Source: an uncultured Shinella sp. (lineage in GTDB: Bacteria > Pseudomonadota > Alphaproteobacteria > Rhizobiales > Rhizobiaceae). From it: a stretch of DNA of 5,867 nt. Within the stretch, counting starts at the first letter, position 1; each line of letters opens with the position of its first letter. The notes under the pieces were generated by a model. It saw only the letters and a list, made by a program, of their open reading frames with translations. It searched no databases and was not told the DNA's origin. The position numbers were made by a program, and so were the translations under genes. The stretch spans positions 1 to 5,867 of the forward strand of contig CAMLOC010000265.1 of the NCBI GenBank assembly GCA_946481465.1. The letters run 5' to 3'. Below, piece after piece: positions 1-4,810 of the stretch.

Positions 1-907
1 CATTCCGCTGCTCTTCCTCGGCACGGCGCTTGCCGGCGCCTGCATCGCGGTCGGCAACGTGCTGCTGCCCGGCCTCGTCAAGCGCGATTTCCCCGACAAG
101 GCGGCGCTGATGACCGGTTGCTATACGATGGCGCTTTGCGCCGGTGCGGCGAGCGCCGCCGGCCTGACGCTGCCGATCGAGCATGCGCTGGGCGGCTCGC
201 TCGGCGGGGCGCTCGCCATCTGGGCGCTGCCGGCGCTGGTCGTCGGCCTGCTATGGCTGCCGCAGGTGCTGGCGACGCGCCGCCAGGCCAAGCGCACCGG
301 CTTCCGGGTCGAGGGCCTGTGGCGCGACAGGCTGGCCTGGCAGGTCACGCTCTTCATGGGCCTGCAATCGGCGCTCGCCTATTGCGTCTTCGGCTGGCTG
401 GTGCCGATCCTGCGCGAGCGCGGGCTCGACGGCGTCACCGCCGGGGCCATCGTCTCCGTCTCCGTCATGGTGCAGGCCGCATCCTGCCTCGTCGCGCCGC
501 ATATCGCCGTGCGCGGCAAGGACCAGCGGCTGATCAATGTCGTGCTCTGCGGCTTCGCCGTCGTCGCCCTTCTCGGCCTGCTCTTCGCGCCGCTTTCCAC
601 CGTCTGGATCTGGGCGGTGCTGCAGGGCGTCGGGCAGGGCGGCCTGATCGCGGTGGCGCTCACCGTCATCGTTTTGCGCACGCGCGATCCGCATGTGGCG
701 GCGCATCTGTCCGGCATGGCACAATGCGTCGGCTACCTGCTCGCCGCCATAGGCCCGCTGGTCGTCGGGCTCATCCGCGGCTGGACCGGCAGCTTCGCCT
801 GGAGCGCCGTGCTCTTCGTGCTGCTCGGCCTCGGCGCGGCGGTCAATGGCTGGTTCGCCGGCCGGGCGCTCTATGTCAAGGCGCGCACGGTTGAAGCCTC
901 CGCCTGA
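1..907 (+). CDS. MFS transporter, CynX/NimT family (5'-truncated by window edge)
   Basis: Inner-membrane permease of the major facilitator superfamily, resembling the CynX/NimT (cyanate / 2-nitroimidazole) branch. The frame is open from base 2 and gives 301 residues of a usual ~400, so roughly TM1-3 are outside the window. The first visible stretch, GACIAVGNVLLPGLVKRDFP (visible residues 12-31), is the characteristic TM4 and following loop of this subfamily. Hydrophobic segments follow near residues 36-59, 70-90, 111-137, 145-168, 178-227 (two helices), 237-262 and 267-292. A basic cytoplasmic loop (about 92-108, RRQAKR) marks the centre between the two six-helix halves. The substrate cannot be read from sequence; cyanate is only the name-giving example, and no cyanase is visible. 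The last 37 bp overlap the convergent cyclo-ligase gene. Family assignment is firm, substrate unknown. Confidence 0.88.
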   Translation, partial: IPLLFLGTALAGACIAVGNVLLPGLVKRDFPDKAALMTGCYTMALCAGAASAAGLTLPIEHALGGSLGGALAIWALPALVVGLLWLPQVLATRRQAKRTGFRVEGLWRDRLAWQVTLFMGLQSALAYCVFGWLVPILRERGLDGVTAGAIVSVSVMVQAASCLVAPHIAVRGKDQRLINVVLCGFAVVALLGLLFAPLSTVWIWAVLQGVGQGGLIAVALTVIVLRTRDPHVAAHLSGMAQCVGYLLAAIGPLVVGLIRGWTGSFAWSAVLFVLLGLGAAVNGWFAGRALYVKARTVEASA

Positions 908-1584
908 GACGCGGGGGCCACCGTGCCGGTCTCCGTCACGATCAGGTCCATCGGAATGTCGTGCAACTGCGGATAGATCGTCCGAAGGCGCGCCGCGCTG
1001 TAGCCGAGGCCGATGACCCGCGGCCGGGCCGGCATGGCTGCCAGCGTGCGGTCGAAGAAGCCGCCGCCATAGCCGAGCCGGTAGCAGGCGGCATCGAAGC
1101 CGACGACCGGCGAGAGCACGATATCGGGCAGGACGGGGTTCCGCTCGGCCGGTATCGGGATGTTCCAGACGCCGCGCGACAGCGGATCGCCCGCCTGCCA
1201 GAGATGGAATTCCAGCGGCCGCCCCTTCTCGACGACGACGGGCAGCGCGGTGCGCCCGCCGCGCCTTGCGACCTCGGCCAGCAGCGGCCGCAGGTCCGGC
1301 TCGCCGCGGAACGGCCAGTAGGCGCTGACGACACGCCCCTTAACATCGCCGATCTCGGCGAGGATGCGTTCGGCGATCGCCTCGCCCTGGCGCGCCCGCG
1401 TCTCGGCCGGCACGGCGAGGCGTTCGGCGATCAGGCGTTCGCGCTCGCTCCTGCGCCAGCGGTCGACATCCGTCCAGGCCTGACGGTCGAGCGGGCCGGG
1501 CAGGCCCATATAGGCGGGATCGACCTCGTGCATGAAGCAGGCCGGCGAGGCGAAGGTGGCGGGAATGTCGTCATCGGCCTCCAT
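871..1584 (-). CDS. 5-formyltetrahydrofolate cyclo-ligase (methenyl-THF synthetase), N-terminally extended
   Basis: Cytosolic enzyme converting 5-formyl-THF to 5,10-methenyl-THF with ATP, which returns the stored folate to one-carbon metabolism. The protein has 237 residues. Family signatures are YWPFRGEPDLRPL (89-101), the nucleotide/substrate loop GYGGGFFDR (171-179) and HDIPMDLIVTE (208-218). The ATG at 1584 is chosen because AAAGGAGG lies five bases upstream, an excellent ribosome binding site; the frame stays open further upstream but only as a shadow of metB. Homology to the classical ~190-residue enzyme begins near residue 43. The first ~40 residues are an extension containing SPACFMHEVDPAYMG, of unknown role. 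The C-terminal ~18 residues past the usual end are encoded across the overlap with the MFS gene. It starts 41 bp after metB on the same strand, so cotranscription is likely. Often called fthC, ygfA or MTHFS-like. Confidence 0.93.
   Translation of the reverse strand: MEADDDIPATFASPACFMHEVDPAYMGLPGPLDRQAWTDVDRWRRSERERLIAERLAVPAETRARQGEAIAERILAEIGDVKGRVVSAYWPFRGEPDLRPLLAEVARRGGRTALPVVVEKGRPLEFHLWQAGDPLSRGVWNIPIPAERNPVLPDIVLSPVVGFDAACYRLGYGGGFFDRTLAAMPARPRVIGLGYSAARLRTIYPQLHDIPMDLIVTETGTVAPASQAEASTVRALT
885..926 (+). other. Composite stem-loop across the convergent MFS / cyclo-ligase 3' ends
   Basis: Outer arms GCACGGT (885-891) and ACCGTGC (920-926) pair perfectly. Inside them GCCTCCGC (896-903) pairs with GCGGGGGC (911-918), with one U-G wobble on the plus-strand RNA. 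The seven-base loop contains the MFS stop codon. The same inner stem has an A-C mismatch in the minus-strand RNA, so the structure suits the MFS transcript better. No T-run follows on either side, so it is not a textbook intrinsic terminator. A role as 3'-end barrier or processing stop is inference. Confidence 0.45.
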
Positions 1585-1625
1585 CGTGTCCTCCTTTCGA
1601 ACGTGGTACGGCGCGCCGCGGGCGA

Positions 1626-2792
1626 TCAGCAGCCCGAAAGGCCGGCCTCGAGCCCGGCGAGCAGGTCGTCGACATGCTCGAGCCCGACGGAAAGCCTGAG
1701 CAGCCCGTCGCCGATGCCGGCCCTGCTGCGCGCCTCCGCGCCCATGTCGACATGGGTCATGGTGGCCGGGTGGGCGACGAGGCTTTCGACGCCGCCGAGC
1801 GATTCGGCGAAGGTGAAGCAGCGTACATCCTTCACGAAGCTGCGCACGGCCGGAACGCCGCCGGCAAGCTCGAAGCTCATCATCGCGCCGAATCCCTGCT
1901 GCTGGCGGGCGGCGAGCGCATGGTCGGGATGGTCGGCAAGACCCGGATAGTGCACGCGGGAAACGGCGGGATGCGCGCAGAGCCGCTCGGCGATCGCCAT
2001 GGCGTTGCGCTCCTGCCCGGCCATGCGGGCAAAGAGGGTCCGCAGCCCGCGCAGCGTCAGCCACGAATCGAAGGGCGCGGCCGTCGCGCCGGTGACATTG
2101 GCCCAGTGCCTCAGGCCGCGCGCCTCCTCCGCATCGGCGGCGATCACCGCCCCGGCGATGACGTCCGAATGACCGTTGAGGAACTTCGTCGTCGAATGCA
2201 GCACATAGTCGGCGCCGAGCGACAGCGGCTTCTGCAAGGCGGGCGAGAGGAAGGTGTTGTCGACGGCGACGCGCGCCCCCGCGGCCTTCGCCAGCGCGGA
2301 AAGGGCGGCTATATCCACCACGCGCATCAGCGGATTGCTCGGGGTCTCGATCAGCACGAGTGCGGGACGGTCCCGTAGCGCCGCCTCGAAGGTCGCAAGA
2401 TCCGACTGGTCCACCAGCCGCAGCGCGATCTGGCCGAGCGCGGCGCGCGCCTTAAGAAGGCGCATCGTGCCGCCGTAGCAGTCGTGCGGCGCAAGGACCA
2501 GGCTGCCGGCCGCAAGCCGCCCGACGAGGAGGTCGACCGCCGCCATGCCGCTCGGCGTCATCACCGCGCCGGCCCCGCCTTCCAGCTTGCTGATCGCATC
2601 GGCCAGGAGATCGCGCGTCGGATTGCCGACGCGGCCGTAGTCATAGGCGCGCGGCGTGTCGAAATCGGCGAACTCGTAGGTGGTGGACAGATAGAGCGGC
2701 GGCGCCACCGCGCCGAAGGCGGTGTCGCTCGCCACGCCATGCGCCGCGGCAACGGTTTCCGGTTGAACTTCGATCGCCGTTCGCTCGGACAT
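1626..2792 (-). CDS. metB: Cystathionine gamma-synthase (PLP-dependent)
   Basis: Cytosolic fold-type I PLP enzyme that joins an activated homoserine ester to cysteine, giving cystathionine in transsulfuration toward methionine. At 388 residues it matches the family length (E. coli MetB is 386). Visible features are the cofactor-phosphate motif DYGRVGNPTR (51-60), SGM (81-83), APHDCYGG (101-108), the PLP-ring aspartate in VDNTFLSPALQ (D178), the Schiff-base lysine in HSTTKFLNGHSD (K203), and AESLGGVESLVAHPATMTH (329-347). The last and the APHDCYGG block resemble E. coli MetB more than cystathionine beta-lyase MetC. Whether the donor is O-succinyl- or O-acetylhomoserine, or whether the enzyme also has gamma-lyase activity, cannot be decided from sequence. 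The start at 2792 has GAGGAG nine bases upstream. It is followed after 41 bp by the cyclo-ligase gene, linking methionine synthesis to folate one-carbon supply. Confidence 0.9.
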   Translation of the reverse strand: MSERTAIEVQPETVAAAHGVASDTAFGAVAPPLYLSTTYEFADFDTPRAYDYGRVGNPTRDLLADAISKLEGGAGAVMTPSGMAAVDLLVGRLAAGSLVLAPHDCYGGTMRLLKARAALGQIALRLVDQSDLATFEAALRDRPALVLIETPSNPLMRVVDIAALSALAKAAGARVAVDNTFLSPALQKPLSLGADYVLHSTTKFLNGHSDVIAGAVIAADAEEARGLRHWANVTGATAAPFDSWLTLRGLRTLFARMAGQERNAMAIAERLCAHPAVSRVHYPGLADHPDHALAARQQQGFGAMMSFELAGGVPAVRSFVKDVRCFTFAESLGGVESLVAHPATMTHVDMGAEARSRAGIGDGLLRLSVGLEHVDDLLAGLEAGLSGC

Positions 2793-2820
2793 CGATGCCT
2801 GCTCCTCATGTTACGAGACG

Positions 2821-2849
2821 AAAATGGCCGGCTTGCCGGTCCCTGACAA
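2821..2849 (-). promoter_or_regulatory. Candidate metB promoter
   Basis: On the minus strand TTGTCA (2849-2844, five of six consensus bases) is followed after 17 bases by CATTTT (2826-2821), a poor -10. Transcription would begin some 20 bases before the metB ATG, leaving room for the GAGGAG site. An alternative pairing uses CTTGCA (2877-2872) inside the neighbouring inverted repeat with a -10 near 2850-2855. Neither pairing is strong. Confidence 0.3.
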
Positions 2850-2870
2850 ATGAATTCTCTTGCGGTCAGG

Positions 2871-2887
2871 CTGCAAGTTTCTTGCAG
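2871..2887. repeat. Perfect inverted repeat upstream of metB (possible operator)
   Basis: CTGCAAG-TTT-CTTGCAG is a perfect 7-3-7 dyad in the 118-bp gap between the DUF488 gene and metB, 79 bp before the metB start. There is no T-run after it on the minus strand, so it is unlikely to terminate the upstream pair. A dyad near or upstream of the candidate -35 suits a regulator site. The regulator is unknown. Confidence 0.4.
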
Positions 2888-2910
2888 TCATTACCGGAAG
2901 GGCGAGGCGG

Positions 2911-3258
2911 CTAGAGGCCGTTCTCCAGCACGTCGGCAAGCACGGCCGCATGGTTGAACTCCCGGTCGCGCGCCCCGTAGAGCAGCGTGACCGTGCCGGC
3001 GGCGACGCGTTCCTTAAGGTCTTCGAGCGCCGGATTGCCATGCAGTTCTTCCCGGTAGCGCGCCTGGAATTCCGGCCAGCGTTCCGGCTGGTGATCGAAC
3101 CACTTGCGGAGCGCCGAGGACGGCGCCACGTCCTTCATCCAGAGGTCGAAGCCGGCCTTTTCCTTGGACAGGCCGCGCGGCCAGAGCCGGTCGACGAGGA
3201 TGCGCGTCCCGTCCGCCGCGCCGGGGTCGTCATAGAGGCGCTTGATCTCCACCGGCAT
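2911..3258 (-). CDS. DUF488 family protein, YeaO-like
   Basis: Small soluble protein of 115 residues, the same length as E. coli YeaO. Conserved family blocks are VEIKRLYDDP (3-12), the signature RILVDRLWPRGLSKEKA (19-35), LRKWFDH (51-57) and, near the end, VTLLYGARDREFNHAAVLAD (90-109). The family is widespread but has no established biochemical function, so none is assigned. The ATG at 3258 is preferred: GGGAGG sits eight bases upstream, whereas the in-frame GTG at 3279 would place that site inside the gene and lacks its own. The first 29 bp overlap the end of the carbonic anhydrase gene, so the ribosome binding site lies in the anhydrase coding region and translational coupling is likely. 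No signal peptide or membrane segment is seen. Confidence 0.87.
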   Translation of the reverse strand: MPVEIKRLYDDPGAADGTRILVDRLWPRGLSKEKAGFDLWMKDVAPSSALRKWFDHQPERWPEFQARYREELHGNPALEDLKERVAAGTVTLLYGARDREFNHAAVLADVLENGL

Positions 3259-3865
3259 GGGCTTTTCCTCCCTGTACACCGTTCACCGTACATTTGAGAT
3301 CAGAAAGCAGCCCGTCCTTCAAGCCGTAGACCCAGCCATGGATGGAAACGTCGCGGCCGGCCTGCCAGGCCGCCTGGAGGGTGGGGGTGCGGGCGAGCCG
3401 CTCCACCTGCGCGGCGACCGAGGCCTCGCAGAGCCGATCGAGGTCCGCATCGCCCCAGGGCGCGCATTCCCGGCATTCGAAGCGCCGGTCCGCCACGTCG
3501 CGCACCGGCTGCAGCCAATGGTCGATGAGGCCGAAGCGCTCGCCGCTGACGGCTGCGCGAATGCCGCCGCAGCCGTAATGCCCGCAGATGATGATGTGCT
3601 TCACGCCGAGCTGGTGCACGGCATATTCGACCACGGACAGCATGTTGAGGTCCGCCGGATGGATGAGGTTGGCGACATTGCGGTGCACGAAAACCTCGCC
3701 CGGCTCCAGCCCGGCGATCACATTGGCCGGCACGCGGCTGTCGGAACAGCCGATCCAGAGGTAATCCGGCTGCTGAAGGTTAGCGAGGCGGTCGAAATAG
3801 TCGGCCTTCTCGGCCTTGCGCTCGGCGGACCAGATTTTGTTCCTGGCGAAAAGGTCCTCGATCAT
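3230..3865 (-). CDS. can: Beta-class carbonic anhydrase
   Basis: Cytosolic zinc enzyme interconverting CO2 and bicarbonate, supplying bicarbonate to carboxylases at ambient CO2. The product has 211 residues. Zinc ligands C40, H96 and C99 and the catalytic dyad D42/R44 are all present in IGCSDSRVPANVI (38-50) and IICGHYGCGGIRAA (92-105). HRNVANLIHPADLNMLSVVE (61-80) and SIHGWVYGLKDGLLSDL (174-190) match the E. coli Can type closely. Three further cysteines (C131, C134, C146) lie in the loop after HWLQPVRDVADRR; C131 and C134 form a CxxC pair not usual in E. coli Can. The ATG at 3865 has GGAG nine bases upstream and begins the family's usual MIEDLFARNKIWS. The longer open frame upstream has no family similarity. 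It overlaps the following DUF488 gene by 29 bp. Confidence 0.95.
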   Translation of the reverse strand: MIEDLFARNKIWSAERKAEKADYFDRLANLQQPDYLWIGCSDSRVPANVIAGLEPGEVFVHRNVANLIHPADLNMLSVVEYAVHQLGVKHIIICGHYGCGGIRAAVSGERFGLIDHWLQPVRDVADRRFECRECAPWGDADLDRLCEASVAAQVERLARTPTLQAAWQAGRDVSIHGWVYGLKDGLLSDLKCTVNGVQGGKAHAGGDQAPL

Positions 3866-3894
3866 GACAGGGCTCCGGCTTGTGGGGGATGATG

Positions 3895-3924
3895 CGTTTT
3901 CCGCCCGAACCTGGCTTCTGTCAA
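3895..3924 (-). promoter_or_regulatory. Candidate promoter of the carbonic anhydrase / DUF488 pair
   Basis: On the minus strand a perfect TTGACA (3924-3919) is followed after 18 bases by AAAACG (3900-3895), or after 17 by GAAAAC. It stands about 30 bp before the anhydrase ATG and is correctly oriented. The -35 is perfect but the -10 is weak, so the exact start is uncertain. Confidence 0.45.
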
Positions 3925-3974
3925 ACCGGCAGACCGTCGCAGGGGCGGCGTTCCGCCGCGCCAGGGCGGCCCCG

Positions 3975-4004
3975 CTTGACTTTGCCCGCGCCCTCAAGCC
4001 ATCA
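3975..4004 (+). promoter_or_regulatory. Candidate rightward promoter (CTTGAC type)
   Basis: CTTGAC (3975-3980) is the typical rhizobial housekeeping -35. CCATCA (3999-4004) stands 18 bases downstream and differs by one base from CTATCA-like -10 boxes. Transcription would start near 4011, at or just before an ATG (4012). It would serve the short ORF there, the rnk gene, or both. Confidence 0.35.
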
Positions 4005-4011
4005 TGCCGGC

Positions 4012-4074
4012 ATGACGACGACGCAATCCATCGCCCGGTTCCTGAAACGGTTGTTTCCTCTCGCAGGACATTAG
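4012..4074 (+). CDS. Possible 20-codon small ORF, maybe leaderless
   Basis: It encodes a 20-residue peptide, MTTTQSIARFLKRLFPLAGH, with a basic, amphipathic middle (ARFLKRLF). There is no Shine-Dalgarno sequence, but the predicted transcription start falls on or next to the ATG, which would suit leaderless translation. It ends before two hairpins, the second followed by TTTT. I do not recognise the peptide. The length is short enough to arise by chance, and without conservation data this remains a weak call. Confidence 0.2.
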   Translation: MTTTQSIARFLKRLFPLAGH

Positions 4075-4117
4075 CCCCCCGGCTTGGTCGCGTCGCGCCC
4101 CGGCCGTGGGGCAATAG

Positions 4118-4146
4118 CGGTTTCGTCTTTTTACGCAAACCGTTTT
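4118..4146 (+). terminator. Terminator-like hairpin upstream of rnk
   Basis: CGGTTTCGT (4118-4126) pairs with ACG-(C)-AAACCG (4133-4142) around a T-rich six-base loop, with one bulged C, and is followed directly by TTTT (4143-4146). The form is that of a modest intrinsic terminator. It could end a short transcript started near 4011, or act as an attenuator in the rnk leader. The stem is not very GC-rich and the T-run is short. Confidence 0.35.
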
Positions 4147-4224
4147 GGAAAGCGCGACAGTTCCCAGATCTTCGATTTTCCGCGTGCCCTCCGGGCCGCC
4201 AAGACCCCGCGTCGTGAGGTTTCC

Positions 4225-4650
4225 ATGACTGCCAAGACCAAGGCCATCCGGCCGCCCGCCATCACCATCGCCCGCTCCGAGCACGCGCGGCTGTCGAACC
4301 TTGCCGACATGCTGGCCGAGCGCGATCCGCATGCTGCCGAACAGCTTGCCGCCGAACTCGACCGTGCGAAGGTCGTCGACGATGCCCGCGTGGCGCCCGG
4401 CATCATGCGCATGGGCTCGCTTGCCGAATTCCGCATCGACGACGAGCCGCCGCAGACCGCAGAGCTCGTCTTCCCGAAGGATGCCGATATCTCCCGCCAG
4501 CGCATCTCCGTGCTGACGCCGGTCGGCGCCGCCCTGCTCGGCCTTTCGGCCGGCCAGTCGATCGAATGGGCGGCACGGGACGGCAAGGTGCGGCGCCTCA
4601 GCGTCATCGCCGTGCATGCGGCGGTGCCGGACGCGGCCGAGGCCTCCTGA
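4225..4650 (+). CDS. rnk: Rnk-type nucleoside diphosphate kinase regulator (GreA/GreB-domain protein)
   Basis: Soluble 141-residue protein of the Rnk family, which carries a GreA/GreB C-terminal domain and binds RNA polymerase. In E. coli, Rnk was named for its effect on nucleoside diphosphate kinase levels. Residues 11-50 form a short helical hairpin (ARSEHARLSNLADMLAERD, then AAEQLAAELDRAKVV), far shorter than the Gre coiled coil and without the Gre acidic tip. The GreA/GreB domain follows: MGSLAEFRID (63-72), AELVFPKDADISRQRISVLT (79-98), GAALLGLSAGQSIEW (101-115). The start at 4225 has GAGG five bases upstream and gives the family's usual N-terminus. A related, more divergent gene follows after 160 bp on the same strand. 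Its upstream gap contains a possible leader with a terminator-like hairpin. Regulation of NDK in this organism is not shown by the sequence. Confidence 0.88.
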   Translation: MTAKTKAIRPPAITIARSEHARLSNLADMLAERDPHAAEQLAAELDRAKVVDDARVAPGIMRMGSLAEFRIDDEPPQTAELVFPKDADISRQRISVLTPVGAALLGLSAGQSIEWAARDGKVRRLSVIAVHAAVPDAAEAS

Positions 4651-4661
4651 GGGGCGCCGCC

Positions 4662-4724
4662 GTGAAATTCCTGTCCTTCTTCCAGTCCGGGCGCATCGGA
4701 GGCTGCCTCGTCGCAGGATCGTGA
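4662..4724 (+). CDS. Possible 20-codon leader ORF between the two rnk-type genes
   Basis: A GTG-started frame encodes MKFLSFFQSGRIGGCLVAGS (GTG read as Met). GAGGGG, overlapping the rnk stop codon, sits seven bases upstream, a good ribosome binding site. The stop codon is immediately followed by a strong hairpin (4725-4752). The arrangement, a short ORF abutting a stem-loop before a gene, looks like a leader or attenuator. I do not recognise the peptide, and there is no run of a single regulatory codon that would name an effector. Confidence 0.22.
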   Translation: MKFLSFFQSGRIGGCLVAGS

Positions 4725-4759
4725 CCCCCTGTGCCGCGATGCGGCCAGGGGGCTTCTCC
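4725..4759 (+). terminator. Strong stem-loop after rnk, possible terminator or attenuator
   Basis: CCCCCTG (4725-4731) pairs with CAGGGGG (4746-4752). Inside, CCGC (4734-4737) pairs with GCGG (4741-4744) around a GAT loop, with a 2x1 internal loop between the helices. The tail CTTCTCC (4753-4759) is pyrimidine-rich but not a T-run. It probably limits read-through from rnk into the next gene, or stabilises the rnk 3' end. True intrinsic termination is uncertain because the tail is poor. Confidence 0.45.
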
Positions 4760-4810
4760 ACCATGGGATTTCAGGCCGCGCTTTGCGCGCGGGCAGGATG
4801 GAGAACGGCT

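Larger units (their letters stand above)
3866..4224. other. 359-bp divergent intergenic region between carbonic anhydrase and rnk
   Basis: No family-recognisable gene is present here. Reading along the plus strand, it holds the leftward anhydrase promoter candidate (3895-3924), a rightward CTTGAC element (3975), a 20-codon ORF (4012-4074), a short GC hairpin (GCCCC 4097-4101 with GGGGC 4108-4112) and an AT-richer hairpin followed by TTTT (4118-4146). The rnk ribosome site follows. No good promoter is visible between 4147 and 4224, so rnk may be read from the element at 3975 through a leader of about 210 bases. Confidence 0.6.

Noticed and set aside
1609..1618. CGGCGCGCCG palindrome between metB and the cyclo-ligase
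   Set aside because: It is a short GC palindrome without loop space, common by chance at this base composition.
1585..1625. 6S RNA next to the cyclo-ligase gene, as in many proteobacteria
   Set aside because: The gap to metB is only 41 bp, far too short for 6S RNA.
961..1950. Long plus-strand frames opposite the cyclo-ligase and metB genes
   Set aside because: They are antisense shadows typical of high-GC coding DNA, with no recognisable domains.
2793..2910. SAM-II riboswitch upstream of metB
   Set aside because: The minus strand has a short CTTGCAGCC string reminiscent of the motif, but the conserved GCTAAA segment and the pseudoknot pairing are not there.
1..3865. A cyanate-utilisation cluster (CynX-like permease plus carbonic anhydrase as in cynTSX)
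   Set aside because: No cyanase gene is present, the permease and anhydrase are on opposite strands nearly 2.4 kb apart with three unrelated genes between, and the anhydrase is of the housekeeping Can type.
3866..4138. N-terminal extension of the carbonic anhydrase from the open frame upstream of 3865
   Set aside because: The extra residues are basic, low-complexity and unrelated to the family, and the ATG at 3865 has a ribosome site, matches the usual N-terminus and has a promoter candidate upstream.
4111..4148. A copy of a dispersed rhizobial intergenic element (TTTTACGCAA-like core)
   Set aside because: Only a short core is similar and no second copy is in the window; a genome-wide search would be needed to claim a repeat.
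4616..4810. N-terminal extension of the Rnk-like protein in the same open frame
   Set aside because: The sequence is arginine/proline-rich shadow coding of the rnk 3' end and the hairpin region; ATG 4811 has a proper ribosome site.
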